A stretch of DNA of 64,000 nt from Chlamydiales bacterium (GCA_024233395.1 JACKPR010000003.1:186001-250000), one strand, 5' to 3'. Positions 49,972-58,444 are shown, counted from the first letter of the stretch. Numbers and translations are program-made. The notes: a model not told the origin generated them from the letters alone.

Positions 49972-51191
49972 CATCTTCTGTGGAGCCTCATTCAGAGGAA
50001 TATCGATTAAAGGTAAAAAAACCTCATCTTTTAACGTTAATTGTTTTGATTTCATATGGTTCGATAGGGGCGGCTCTTTTCACCCCAGCGATTCCCGCTT
50101 TAATGGACCGCTTTGGAATCAGTGCAAGTATGGCCCAAATGACGGTGATGCTTTACTTGGTGGGATACTCAATGGGACAACTTATCTACAGTCCTATTGC
50201 TAAACGATTTGGAAGAAAACCTGCCCTTTATATTGGGATTGGAATTTCTTTGATTGGAACATTTTTTTGTGCAATTGCAGGCCCTTTAAATAGCTTTTCT
50301 GTTCTTGTTATTTCCCGATTTATCTCTGCCCTTGGATCGAGTGTGGGGCTTAGCTTAACCTTTTTGATTATCAGTGACTATTTTTATGAGAAGCATGCGA
50401 GAAAAGTAACAGCTTATACAATGCTAGCTTTTGCCGTTATCCCAGGGGTAGCGATAGCGATTGGAGGGTTTCTTGTCGCATATTTGGGGTGGGAAAGTTG
50501 TTTTTATTTCCTTTTGCTCTATGGTTTTTTTGCCCTTTATCTTGTTTATCGCCTTGCCGAAACAGGAGTTGAAATAGAGAAAGAAGCGATAAAAATGCGT
50601 ACAATCTGTACAGCCTATCTTCGCGATTTTAAGAACAAGATTCTTATTCTTTACTCGTCCATGATTGGATCTACAACCGCGATTATCTATATTTTTGCGG
50701 CAACTGCCCCTGTGATTTCGATTAAAATCATGGGAATATCTCCCGATAGGTTTGGCCTTTTGAATTTGATCCCAGCAGCAGGTTACTTTTTTGGAAACTT
50801 TGTTGCTGCTCGTTTAGCCTCTCACCTAAAGATTAAAACTGTTTTAAAGCTAGGGATTTTCTTAATGGGAGTGGGAGTTTTGACCTTAGCTTTTATCTTC
50901 TTTTGTGGGTGGGGAGGTCCGATCACTCTTTTCTGGCCCCTCTTTATTGTTTATTTTGGGGTTCCTCTTTTCTATTCAAATGCTGCTGTTTTAGCAACTT
51001 TTCGTGTTCCAGATAAACCAAATGCCTCATCGATTATGAGTTTTCTAAACATTGGTGGAGCTGTTATTGGGTTAATTCTTATTGAACTCCTTCATTTAAA
51101 TCCTCTCTATGCGATGCCGAGTGTTTTCATTCTAATTATCGCTCTAGTCATCTTTTTGTTTAGAAAAGGGAAAAAACTCATAGAAGAATGA
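49968..51191 (+). CDS. MFS drug-efflux-like transporter (Bcr/CflA type)
   Basis: 407 residues, twelve membrane helices. LVGYSMGQLIYSPIAKRFGR is the helix 2-3 region of Bcr/CflA-type drug:H+ antiporters (GxLxDRxGRR-like), preceded by FTPAIPALMDRFG with the acidic helix-1 end typical of this group. The C-terminal half has the usual HLNPLYAMPSVFILI. Start overlaps hemH by 4 nt, so it is co-translated with ferrochelatase; export of porphyrin or haem intermediates is a tempting but unproven idea. Confidence 0.9.
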   Translation: MTSSVEPHSEEYRLKVKKPHLLTLIVLISYGSIGAALFTPAIPALMDRFGISASMAQMTVMLYLVGYSMGQLIYSPIAKRFGRKPALYIGIGISLIGTFFCAIAGPLNSFSVLVISRFISALGSSVGLSLTFLIISDYFYEKHARKVTAYTMLAFAVIPGVAIAIGGFLVAYLGWESCFYFLLLYGFFALYLVYRLAETGVEIEKEAIKMRTICTAYLRDFKNKILILYSSMIGSTTAIIYIFAATAPVISIKIMGISPDRFGLLNLIPAAGYFFGNFVAARLASHLKIKTVLKLGIFLMGVGVLTLAFIFFCGWGGPITLFWPLFIVYFGVPLFYSNAAVLATFRVPDKPNASSIMSFLNIGGAVIGLILIELLHLNPLYAMPSVFILIIALVIFLFRKGKKLIEE

Positions 51192-51198
51192 AGTTGTA

Positions 51199-51861
51199 TC
51201 ACTTATGGTCGATTTGCTTTGAAAAAAGTGTAATGACGCTTAGTGGAGTATTGGGACCTTCTGTTGCCATATATTTAAGAAGATCTCCTGATTGAGGATC
51301 GAACCAGAGGTCTGCATGCCAAAACATTTTCTTGAATCCTGTCAGAGTGACTTTGACTTTGATCGCTTCTCGAGCTTTTCCATTGAGATCTAACTTATCT
51401 AAAGATTGTTTTGTTGCAATCATATCATGGAGGTCGAGATTTTTTGGGTGAATGATTGAAAACTTAAAGTCCCGGTAATCAGAGAGGATAAAGGGTTTGA
51501 AGCAAAAATCAAACTCTTGAACCCAAAGATCATTTCCTAACTTAAAACGCCTTTCAGAACGTTCTCCATTAATATCCTTACGAGCAATCAGTTGAGAGCC
51601 TTCACGAATGATTGAGTATTCATCCTTTCCATTTTTTGATTGATGGGAAAAGCTTTTAGTGACGCGCTCGGGGGTTGTCACAATGAGTGTTTTTCCACTA
51701 AGACTTTCTCCAGCAATGTGAAGGTCATCCCCTTTAAGATTGATGGTCCAGGTTGTTTTTGATTCTCGTCCTTCAACATCTTTATTATAGACATAGGTGA
51801 CTTGTGCCCATGTTGATGAGATAATAAAAACCAGGAAAAACAAAAGACTTTTCATGAACAT
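51199..51861 (-). CDS. Secreted protein of unknown function
   Basis: 220 residues with a signal peptide (MKSLLFFLVFIISSTWA). The mature part is rich in beta strands: TWTINLKGDDLHIAGES, VTTPERVTKSFSHQSK, HADLWFDPQSGDLLKY. The last of these recalls the strand 'W..p.g.l.k' of DUF3108- or LolA-like proteins, but similarity is weak. Start 51861 or the ATG at 51855, which is better placed behind GAG. It is convergent with the MFS gene (7 nt). Palindromic element C lies 86 nt upstream. Confidence 0.75.
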   Translation of the reverse strand: MFMKSLLFFLVFIISSTWAQVTYVYNKDVEGRESKTTWTINLKGDDLHIAGESLSGKTLIVTTPERVTKSFSHQSKNGKDEYSIIREGSQLIARKDINGERSERRFKLGNDLWVQEFDFCFKPFILSDYRDFKFSIIHPKNLDLHDMIATKQSLDKLDLNGKAREAIKVKVTLTGFKKMFWHADLWFDPQSGDLLKYMATEGPNTPLSVITLFSKQIDHK

Positions 51862-51947
51862 TTCTCACTAAACGGATGGAATCTCTTTTCCTTTTGTATA
51901 TCAGGTTGCAGTTTTTCTGTCTCCACCCTAAAATGCTAGAAAATCAA

Positions 51948-52109
51948 GAACCTAACCCGATGATCATTTTTATTGGGATTTTTAAGGATTTTCCTGCAGC
52001 TTTTAACCCTTTATTTGAAGCTATTGTCAAAAGATAAGGCTGAAAAATAAAGGATTAAAAGATGCCGAAAAGGCAAAAAAGAACAAAAAATGATTATCGG
52101 GATAGGTTT
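51948..52109. mobile_element. MITE-like palindromic element, copy C
   Basis: 24-bp ends with three mismatches (51948-51971 beginning GAACCTAACCCGATG; 52086-52109). Inner 17-bp arms with one mismatch (CTTTTAACCCTTTATTT at 52000-52016, 52045-52061). The AGGAGG of the cyclophilin gene starts 2 nt after the right end. Confidence 0.75.
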
Positions 52110-52121
52110 AAGGAGGTAATA

Positions 52122-52682
52122 ATGAGATATGTACTAGCAATGCTTGTTTGTATGTTTTCTCTGTTTGGAAAAGAAGAAACCACTAAAGGAGAAAAAGTTG
52201 TCATGGCAAAAAAAACCACAATTGTAATGGAGACGACTCAAGGAACAATTGAACTAGAACTTAAACCTGAAATTGCACCTAAGGCCTGTGAAAATATGAT
52301 CAAGCTTGCAAAGAAAGGATATTATGACGGAATTGTTTTCCATCGAATTATCAAGGAATTTATGATCCAAGGGGGAGATCCGACTGGAACGGGTGCAGGC
52401 GGTGAGTCGATTTGGGGAAAACCTTTTGAAGATGAATGTAAGCCAAGTGTCACGTTTGATAAACCTGGACTTCTTGCAATGGCAAACGCTGGCCCTGGAA
52501 CCAATGGAAGTCAGTTTTTTATTACAACGGTAGAAACACCATGGCTCAATGGGAACCATACAATCTTTGGTGAAGTCACTAAAGGGTATGACGTTGTTGA
52601 AAAGCTCGAAGGTGTTGAAACAGGGATGCAAGATCGTCCTGTAAAAGAGCAAAAAATTATTAAAATGACAGTGAAGGAGTAG
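52122..52682 (+). CDS. Cyclophilin-type peptidyl-prolyl isomerase, exported
   Basis: 186 residues from the ATG at 52122, chosen because AGGAGG lies 5 nt upstream; the longer frame from 52062 would start inside a repeat element. Short signal-like N-terminus (MRYVLAMLVCMFSLFG), then the cyclophilin core: ENMIKLAKKGYYDG, FHRIIKEFMIQGGDP, FEDE, LAMANAGPGTNGSQFFITT, GNHTIFGEV. The active-site Arg, Phe and Gln are present. An internal ATG at 52204 could yield a cytoplasmic form. Followed in tandem by a second cyclophilin. Confidence 0.92.
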   Translation: MRYVLAMLVCMFSLFGKEETTKGEKVVMAKKTTIVMETTQGTIELELKPEIAPKACENMIKLAKKGYYDGIVFHRIIKEFMIQGGDPTGTGAGGESIWGKPFEDECKPSVTFDKPGLLAMANAGPGTNGSQFFITTVETPWLNGNHTIFGEVTKGYDVVEKLEGVETGMQDRPVKEQKIIKMTVKE

Positions 52683-52684
52683 TG

Positions 52685-53206
52685 ATGAAAAAACTCATTG
52701 GATTACTTTTATGTACGTTTGCTCTATTTGCAGGAGCCCCTTTGATTATCATGGAGACATCAGAGGGAACTATTGAGTTAACGCTTAAGCCTGATGTTGC
52801 ACCGCTCGCTTGTGAAAATATGATCAAGCTTGCTGAAAGTGGGAAATATGAAAATGCCCCATTCCATCGGATCATTCCTAAATTTATGATCCAAGGGGGA
52901 GATTATGAAAGAAAGAATGGAACTGGCGGTCAGTCTGTCTTTGGAAAACCGTTTAAAGATGAGTGTTCTTCTAAAGTTCGTTTTGAAAAGCCTGGTCTTC
53001 TTGCAATGGCAAACGCAGGCCCCGGAACCAATGGAAGTCAGTTTTTTATTACAACGGCAAAAACAGAGTGGCTTCAAGGAAAGCATACCATTTTTGGTGA
53101 AGTCACAAGCGGCTATGATGTGGTTAAAAAGATCGAAGCTCTAGGCTCTCCCAGTGGTCGTCCTAAGAAAGAAGTCAAAATCATTAAAATGACGGTGAAA
53201 CAATGA
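52685..53206 (+). CDS. Cyclophilin-type peptidyl-prolyl isomerase, exported (second copy)
   Basis: 173 residues. Clear signal peptide (MKKLIGLLLCTFALFAGAP), then the same core as the upstream gene: FHRIIPKFMIQGGDY, FKDE, LAMANAGPGTNGSQFFITT, GKHTIFGEV. Active-site residues kept. AAGGAG 5 nt before the ATG at 52685 (a GTG at 52682 is also possible). The pair arose by tandem duplication; both would fold proteins in the periplasm. Its end overlaps dapB by 4 nt. Confidence 0.93.
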   Translation: MKKLIGLLLCTFALFAGAPLIIMETSEGTIELTLKPDVAPLACENMIKLAESGKYENAPFHRIIPKFMIQGGDYERKNGTGGQSVFGKPFKDECSSKVRFEKPGLLAMANAGPGTNGSQFFITTAKTEWLQGKHTIFGEVTSGYDVVKKIEALGSPSGRPKKEVKIIKMTVKQ

Positions 53207-53853
53207 AAATTGGCATCTTAGGCTATGGAAAAATGGGAAAGGCTGTAGAAAGGCTTGCCCAAGATTTAGGCCATGAGACTTCGGTTGGTCTAGACTCCAC
53301 AGTTGATGTTATCATCGATTTTACAGAGCCCAATGCTGTTAAAGAAACAGCTAGGGCTCTTTCAAAAACTCAAACCCCTTGGGTTCTTGGGACAACGGGA
53401 TGGAAAAAAGAAGAAGTCTTAAAGATTGTCCAAGAAAATGAAATTCCTCTTCTTTGTGGCCCTAATTTTTCGTTAGGGATGGCCTTTTTTTCACGTTTAG
53501 CAAAAATGGCTGGTGCTTTAACAGGAGATTTCTATGATAAAACAGGAATCGATATCCACCATGCTGAAAAAAAGGATGCTCCCTCTGGAACAGCATTAAA
53601 ACTCATGGAAGAGGTTCCAGGGCTTACATTTGAAAGTATTCGCTCGGGGCACCATGTGGGGATTCATCAAGTTATTTTTGATAGCCAAGAGGATACGATT
53701 GAAATCACCCATCGAGCAAAAAGTCGTGATGGTTTTGCTAAAGGGGCAATCTTAGGAGCTGAATGGCTCATAGAGAAAAAGGGGATTTATACCTTTGATG
53801 ATTTTTTTGAAGAGAGGTTTTCATGGCATTTTCAGGAACCATTACAGCTCTAG
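53203..53853 (+). CDS. dapB: 4-hydroxy-tetrahydrodipicolinate reductase
   Basis: NAD(P)H reductase of the lysine/DAP pathway. 216 residues, shorter than E. coli DapB (273), mainly in the N-terminal Rossmann part. Seen: GYGKMGKAVERLA (nucleotide loop), DFTEPNAV, LGTTGW, NFSLGM, and the substrate motif HHAEKKDAPSGTALKL. Starts on the last codon of the cyclophilin (ATGA) and overlaps dapA by 31 nt. First gene of dapB-dapA-asd-dapL; such short DapB occur in chlamydiae. Confidence 0.95.
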   Translation: MKIGILGYGKMGKAVERLAQDLGHETSVGLDSTVDVIIDFTEPNAVKETARALSKTQTPWVLGTTGWKKEEVLKIVQENEIPLLCGPNFSLGMAFFSRLAKMAGALTGDFYDKTGIDIHHAEKKDAPSGTALKLMEEVPGLTFESIRSGHHVGIHQVIFDSQEDTIEITHRAKSRDGFAKGAILGAEWLIEKKGIYTFDDFFEERFSWHFQEPLQL

Positions 53854-54701
53854 TGACTCCCTTTAAGGAGGGGAAACTGGATGAACAAGGTCTAAGGGAA
53901 AACATTTGGTTTCAAATCGAAGAGAGAGTTGATGCCCTTCTTGTCCTGGGGACAACAGGAGAAGGAGCCACCCTTTCGAATGAAGAGCAAAAAAAAGTGA
54001 TTCAAATCGCTGCTCAAGAAAAAAAAGTTCCTGTTATTGTCAATGTAGGGGATATTTCTACTACTCGTACAATTGAAAAGGTTAAGATTGCTGAAACATT
54101 GGGGGCAGATGGGCTTTTGATCATTGCTCCTTACTATAATCGTCCTTCTCAAGAAGGGCTTGCCCTTCATTTTGAAAAGATTGCGAGTGAAACTTCCCTT
54201 CCGATCATCCTTTATAACCATCCGAAAAGAACAGGAGTGGATCTTTCACTGGAACTTTTAATCCGTCTTTCAAAAACAAAAAATATCATAGGTATTAAAG
54301 ATGCTTCTGGATCGGTTCCATATGCTGCCCAAATCCGACATAAGCTCCCAGATTTCCTTTTGTTTGCTGGAGATGATCTGATGTCCCTTCCTTTACTTGC
54401 AATTGGAGCAAGCGGTCTAATTTCAGTCCTCAGCAACTTAATGCCACATAAAGTCGGAGAAATGGTTAGAAATCAAGATCAAGCTTTATATGATGAGTTA
54501 TTTCCTTTTATGGATGCAACGCAAATTGAAACAAACCCCGCTCCTATTAAAGCAATGATGGAATTTGCCAAACTTCCTGCAGGGAAACCAAGGCTTCCTT
54601 TAACAAGTCTAACACTTGAGCATCAACAAGTTCTTAAAGACCTTATCTTAAACTCACCCCTTATCCCAACGGCGGTTTATGAACCTATTTCACCATTCTA
54701 A
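53823..54701 (+). CDS. dapA: 4-hydroxy-tetrahydrodipicolinate synthase
   Basis: Condenses pyruvate with aspartate semialdehyde. TIM-barrel, 292 residues: VLGTTGEGATLS, PYYNRPSQEGL (catalytic Tyr), LYNHPKRTG, and the Schiff-base lysine in IIGIKDASGS. The last eight codons (VYEPISPF and stop) lie inside the left end of palindromic element D, so the C-terminus appears to have been rewritten by the insertion. Overlaps dapB by 31 nt. Confidence 0.96.
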   Translation: MAFSGTITALVTPFKEGKLDEQGLRENIWFQIEERVDALLVLGTTGEGATLSNEEQKKVIQIAAQEKKVPVIVNVGDISTTRTIEKVKIAETLGADGLLIIAPYYNRPSQEGLALHFEKIASETSLPIILYNHPKRTGVDLSLELLIRLSKTKNIIGIKDASGSVPYAAQIRHKLPDFLLFAGDDLMSLPLLAIGASGLISVLSNLMPHKVGEMVRNQDQALYDELFPFMDATQIETNPAPIKAMMEFAKLPAGKPRLPLTSLTLEHQQVLKDLILNSPLIPTAVYEPISPF

Positions 54702-54844
54702 ATTCTTCTTTTTTGTCCCTTTTTTCCAAAGATTTTGTTTGATTTCGATGCACATACTTAAAAAAGTAGGGCAAGAAATCAAACAAAATCCTTGGAAAAA
54801 ACCCTTCAAAAATCAAACTATTTACAATGGTGGAATAGGTTCAT
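54679..54844. mobile_element. MITE-like palindromic element, copy D, between dapA and asd
   Basis: 19-bp ends with one mismatch (ATGAACCTATTTCACCATT at 54679-54697; 54826-54844). Inner 23-bp arms with one mismatch (54724-54746, 54775-54797) and core GATGCACATACTTAAAAAAG shared with copy B. The left end codes for the dapA C-terminus; the right end includes the first two bases of the asd ATG. Confidence 0.85.
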
Positions 54845-55736
54845 GACTAAATTAAAAGTCGGCTTATTGGGAAGAAGGGGACTTGTAGGGCAAACATATG
54901 AAAAACTCCTGAAGAATCATCCATTTTTTGAGTTAGTTTTTGCTCCTGCAAGAGAAGAGCTGAGAAATATCGAAGAGGGAAAAAAGTGTGACTTGATTTT
55001 TTCAGCACTTCCAAGTGAAGGTGCAAAAATTTATGATCTTGCTTTTGCAAACTTAGGGATTCCGGTTTTTTCTTCTGCTTCCTTTCATCGCTTGCAAGAG
55101 GATGTTCCATTAATTATCCCAGAAATCAATGGATCCAAGTTAAAAGGGTGGAAAGGATCCATCATTGCCAAGCCGAATTGTACTCTGCAGAGTATGCTTC
55201 TTCCTCTTTATCCTTTACATCAGAAATTTGGTTTGAAGCAGGTTGCCGTGACAAACCTTCAGGCAACTAGTGGTGCAGGAAGTCAATTCACATTGAGTGA
55301 TAATGTGATTCCTTTCATTGAAGGTGAAGAAGAAAAAACAGAAAATGAATCGTTAAAAATTTTAGAAAATCCCTTAATCACAATCAGTACGCATTGCACG
55401 CGAGTTCCTGTTCTCCATGGGCATTTATCGTGTGTTTCTGCTTCATTTGAAGAAAAACCTACCCTCAAGGAAGTTCGAGATTGTTGGGATCATTTTGAGG
55501 GACTTCATCTTCCTTCTTCCCCAGAAAAAATGTTTGTTTATTTCGAAGAAGAGGATCGTCCTCAACCAGCTCTTGATGTGAATGTTGGAAAAGGAATGGC
55601 TGTGGCTTTGGGAAGACTGCGGACCTGTTCTCTTTTTGATATTCGTTTTATCGCTCTCTCTCATAACCTTGTACGGGGGGCTGCTGGAGGGGGACTTCTA
55701 ACTGCTGAACTCTACGCGAAGGAAAATTTACTATGA
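54843..55736 (+). CDS. asd: Aspartate-semialdehyde dehydrogenase
   Basis: Makes aspartate semialdehyde for DapA. 297 residues from the ATG at 54843; the frame runs upstream to 54792 but only through the repeat element. Motifs: LLGRRGLVGQ (NADP loop), the catalytic cysteine in KPNCTLQSML, ATSGAGS, and the substrate-binding HCTRVPVLHGH. The AGG before the ATG lies in the element's terminal repeat. Overlaps dapL by 4 nt. Aspartate kinase is not in the window. Confidence 0.95.
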   Translation: MTKLKVGLLGRRGLVGQTYEKLLKNHPFFELVFAPAREELRNIEEGKKCDLIFSALPSEGAKIYDLAFANLGIPVFSSASFHRLQEDVPLIIPEINGSKLKGWKGSIIAKPNCTLQSMLLPLYPLHQKFGLKQVAVTNLQATSGAGSQFTLSDNVIPFIEGEEEKTENESLKILENPLITISTHCTRVPVLHGHLSCVSASFEEKPTLKEVRDCWDHFEGLHLPSSPEKMFVYFEEEDRPQPALDVNVGKGMAVALGRLRTCSLFDIRFIALSHNLVRGAAGGGLLTAELYAKENLL

Positions 55737-56878
55737 AACGTCTCGATGTCTTTCAAAATTTAAGCCCCTCCTACCTCTTTCCTGAAATTAATCGACGAAA
55801 AGAGCTTTTTTTAAAAGAGCATCCTGAAGTGAAACTGATGAATTTAGGAATTGGAGATACTGTCCTTCCTCTTCCAAAAGCGATTGCTAATGCATTGACA
55901 AAAGCAGCAGCAGAACTTGGAACCCAAAAAGGGTATTCTGGCTATGGTAAAGATCAAGGAAATCCTGAACTTCGAGAAAAGATTCGTGAGAATTATTATC
56001 CACAGTTATCTATCGATGAAATCTTTATTTCAGATGGGGCAAAAAGTGAAGTAGGAAGGTTGCAAACCCTATTCGGAGGAGATATATCCATTGGGCTTCA
56101 AGACCCAGCTTATCCCGTTTATCTTGAAGGCTCGATTTTACAAGGAGCAAAAAATATCCATCTCCTTCCTTGTCACCCTGAGAATCAATTTTTTCCTGAA
56201 TTACCTTCTGATTTAGACCTTCTCTATATTTGCAATCCAAACAACCCTACAGGAATTGCTTATACCTATGATGAACTCAAACAGCTTGTAGATCACGCTC
56301 TTCAAAGCAAAATAGTCATTCTCTATGATGGTGCCTATTCAGGGTATATTCAAGACCCTTCACTTCCCAAAACAATTTATGAGATTCCTGGGGCTGAAAA
56401 AGTTGCTATTGAAGTGAATTCATTTTCTAAACTAGCAGGATTTACAGGAGTTCGCTTGGGATGGACTGTTATTCCTAAAGGTTTGACATTTGATTGTGGT
56501 CATCCTATTTGGGAGGACTACTATCGCTTTTCCTCGACCGTTTTCAATGGTGCTTCTAATATTGCTCAAAAAGGGGGAATTGCTGTTTTTTCTAAAGAAG
56601 GGTGGGAAGGAATCCAGGAGAACATCGCCTATACAATGGAAAATGCTTTCCGTTTAAAGGAGCATTTCAGTGCTGATGGATATCAAGTCTATGGGGGTGA
56701 AAATGCTCCTTATATTTGGGTGCATACACCTAACCGTTACTCTTGGGATGTTTTCCAAGAGTTTATGGAGAAAAAACATATGATTATCACTCCGGGAAAA
56801 GGATATGGACCAACAGGAGAACATTTTTTTAGGGTGAGTGCTTTTACCCATCGGGAAGCAATCTCACAGATTATTTAA
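55733..56878 (+). CDS. dapL: LL-diaminopimelate aminotransferase
   Basis: PLP enzyme that converts tetrahydrodipicolinate directly to LL-DAP, bypassing the succinylase steps; known from plants and chlamydiae. 381 residues: LGIGDTVLPLP, GYSGYGKDQGNPELRE, ISDGAKSEVGRLQ, CNPNNPTGIAY, and the PLP lysine in VNSFSKLAGFTGVRLGW. Slightly shorter than characterised enzymes (about 394-410). It closes the dapB-dapA-asd-dapL unit and lies 7 nt from a convergent gene. Confidence 0.95.
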   Translation: MKRLDVFQNLSPSYLFPEINRRKELFLKEHPEVKLMNLGIGDTVLPLPKAIANALTKAAAELGTQKGYSGYGKDQGNPELREKIRENYYPQLSIDEIFISDGAKSEVGRLQTLFGGDISIGLQDPAYPVYLEGSILQGAKNIHLLPCHPENQFFPELPSDLDLLYICNPNNPTGIAYTYDELKQLVDHALQSKIVILYDGAYSGYIQDPSLPKTIYEIPGAEKVAIEVNSFSKLAGFTGVRLGWTVIPKGLTFDCGHPIWEDYYRFSSTVFNGASNIAQKGGIAVFSKEGWEGIQENIAYTMENAFRLKEHFSADGYQVYGGENAPYIWVHTPNRYSWDVFQEFMEKKHMIITPGKGYGPTGEHFFRVSAFTHREAISQII

Positions 56879-56885
56879 GCTCTGA

Positions 56886-57323
56886 TTATTGTACAAAGTG
56901 ATGGGGGAGATCAAGTTCCCAGAAATTTAATTTTTCATTGTGTTTGCGGATCATTGCAATGTCTACAGGAAATAGGAAAACTTCTGCTGTTACAGTCACC
57001 GTTCCTTTGAAAAAATGACCTGAAAATGTTTGGCATTTGTCATCTGAGAGCACGACATGGGTATGGGCAAAATGTTTTCCATTCACATCGGAGATATTTC
57101 CACTAGCAGAAATCAGCTCATAGATTCCATTAAAGTGATGGTGATCGTAATCGTTTTTTTCGAGGTCAAAATAACCGAGTTCTACATCGGTAAGCCCTCC
57201 AATCCCTTGAAAGAAGGCACTAGGAATCCTCTTTTTCGTAGAAAAAGCAAGGAGTGTTTCATGAAATTCTTCTCCTGGCTCTAATTTTAAAACATATCCT
57301 TTCGTATAATCAGCAAACTTCAT
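56886..57323 (-). CDS. PPC (DUF296) domain protein
   Basis: 145 residues: GYVLKLEPGEEFHETLLAF at the start, SAFFQGIGGLTDVELGYF, then a metal-binding HTHVVLSDDK and GHFFKGTVTVTAEVFL. This is the trimeric PPC fold; in plants it is fused to AT-hooks, while bacterial stand-alone forms have unsettled function. No AT-hook is seen here. Its ATG overlaps the stop of the release-factor-like gene (ATGA). Confidence 0.9.
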   Translation of the reverse strand: MKFADYTKGYVLKLEPGEEFHETLLAFSTKKRIPSAFFQGIGGLTDVELGYFDLEKNDYDHHHFNGIYELISASGNISDVNGKHFAHTHVVLSDDKCQTFSGHFFKGTVTVTAEVFLFPVDIAMIRKHNEKLNFWELDLPHHFVQ

Positions 57324-57730
57324 TCTTCTTTTACCTTTTTTCGAAGAGCTTTAGTCTCCGAGTGCTTCTTTTTTTCTTCCAAGATCTTTTGTTTTAATCT
57401 ACGAGATCGTCGTTTTTTTTGCTGCCGTATTTTTTCCCTTTCCTTTTGTTTTTTTGTTTTTTCCTGGTGAATTTGGTGCGCAATCTTTTCGCAAAGCTCC
57501 CGCCTTGCAAAAAATCGATTCATTTCTCGGGAACGGTCTTGTTGGCATTTGACTTCAATCCCTGTAGGCAGATGTTTAAGATAGACACAGGAAGAAGTTT
57601 TGTTCACTTTTTGCCCACCACTTCCAGAACCTAAAATGAACTTCTCAATTAGATCCTCTTCATAGATGTTAAGGTGCTCCATCTTCTTTTCAAGAGCTTC
57701 TTTTTTTTCTTTACTTACAGGCATAATCAT
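57320..57730 (-). CDS. GGQ-domain release-factor-like protein
   Basis: 136 residues from the ATG at 57730 (a TTG three codons earlier is possible). The catalytic loop GSGSGGQKVNKTSSCVYL carries GGQ, which hydrolyses peptidyl-tRNA, followed by GIEVKCQQDRSREMNRFFAR and a long Lys/Arg-rich tail. No stop-codon-recognition domain, so it belongs with ribosome-rescue factors (ArfB/YaeJ, PrfH, C12orf65). The basic tail would enter the mRNA channel of a stalled ribosome. Which branch cannot be fixed by eye. Confidence 0.87.
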   Translation of the reverse strand: MIMPVSKEKKEALEKKMEHLNIYEEDLIEKFILGSGSGGQKVNKTSSCVYLKHLPTGIEVKCQQDRSREMNRFFARRELCEKIAHQIHQEKTKKQKEREKIRQQKKRRSRRLKQKILEEKKKHSETKALRKKVKEE

Positions 57731-57868
57731 TTTAACCAAAAATAGGGATGTGTTCAGTAGGGGTATTTTTTATGAAAATAAAAGATCTTGCCTTAGATTT
57801 GAAGTCATTTAACGATAGCTTTATAGCTAAAACCATTTAAAATTTGGAATTAAACCCCCTAAATGCAT

Positions 57869-57896
57869 AAAAAAAGGCGGATCTATCAGACCCGCC
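57869..57896 (-). terminator. Terminator of the acidic repeat protein gene
   Basis: Minus strand GGCGGGTC-TGATA-GATCCGCC (one wobble pair) followed by seven T, 18 nt behind the stop at 57914. Confidence 0.9.
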
Positions 57897-57913
57897 TAGA
57901 AAGCTTAAAAGAA

Positions 57914-58384
57914 TTAAGCAAGACGCTCATCTTCTTCAGTTGGCTTTTCTTCTTTCTCTTTGTTAGAAGCTAAGAAGTTTTCCTTCACAGGCTCTTCTTC
58001 ATCTTCGTTAGAAGCTAAGAAGTTTTCCTTTACAGGCTCTTCTTCGTCTTCGTTAGAAGCTAAGAAGTTTTCCTTCACAGGCTCTTCTTCATCTTCATTA
58101 GAAGCTAAGAAGTTTTCCTTCACAGGCTCTTCTTCATCTTCATTAGAAGCTAAGAAGTTTTCCTTCACAGGCTCTTCTTCATCTTCATTAGAAGCTAAGA
58201 AGTTTTCCTTCACAGGCTCTTCTTCATCTTCGTTAGAAGCTAAGAAGCTATCTGTTACAGGGCTTTCTTCGTCTTCATTAGAAGCTAAGAAACTTTCCTT
58301 TACAGGTTCATCTTGGCCATCAGCGAATAGATTTAAACCAAAAAGAGAAAGTGCAGCAACTGCTAAAATAGAGATCTTTTTCAT
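57914..58384 (-). CDS. Secreted acidic protein of eight 15-residue repeats
   Basis: 156 residues: signal peptide (MKKISILAVAALSLFGLNLFA), then eight copies of a 15-residue unit, six reading EEPVKENFLASNE with little change and the first two more divergent (EPVKESFLASN, SPVTDSFLASN). The mature part is extremely acidic. Not a recognised family. The repeats and the few synonymous changes between them suggest recent expansion and possible length variation. It could be a calcium- or cation-binding or surface protein. GAGGG precedes the ATG; terminator at 57869. Confidence 0.85.
   Translation of the reverse strand: MKKISILAVAALSLFGLNLFADGQDEPVKESFLASNEDEESPVTDSFLASNEDEEEPVKENFLASNEDEEEPVKENFLASNEDEEEPVKENFLASNEDEEEPVKENFLASNEDEEEPVKENFLASNEDEEEPVKENFLASNKEKEEKPTEEDERLA
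57963..58312. repeat. 45-bp coding tandem repeat array
   Basis: Eight head-to-tail units of 45 bp, starting TTAGAAGCTAAGAAG on the plus strand; the last is partial. Units in the 5' part of the gene (58230-58312) differ most. Confidence 0.95.
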
Positions 58385-58444
58385 GTAATTCCCTCGTGTT
58401 GTAGGTTTAAAAAAAGACCATTAAATCTTAACTTTTTTTAACTT

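Noticed and set aside
54792..54842. Longer N-terminus of Asd
   Set aside because: It would be encoded by the palindromic element; family N-termini match the ATG at 54843.
57963..58312. Possible CRISPR array
   Set aside because: Units are 45 bp head to tail with no spacers, and they are coding.
57960..58388. Plus-strand frame with LEAKKFSFTG repeats
   Set aside because: Antisense reading of the acidic repeat gene; the repeats keep the frame open. The minus frame has a signal peptide, ribosome site and terminator.
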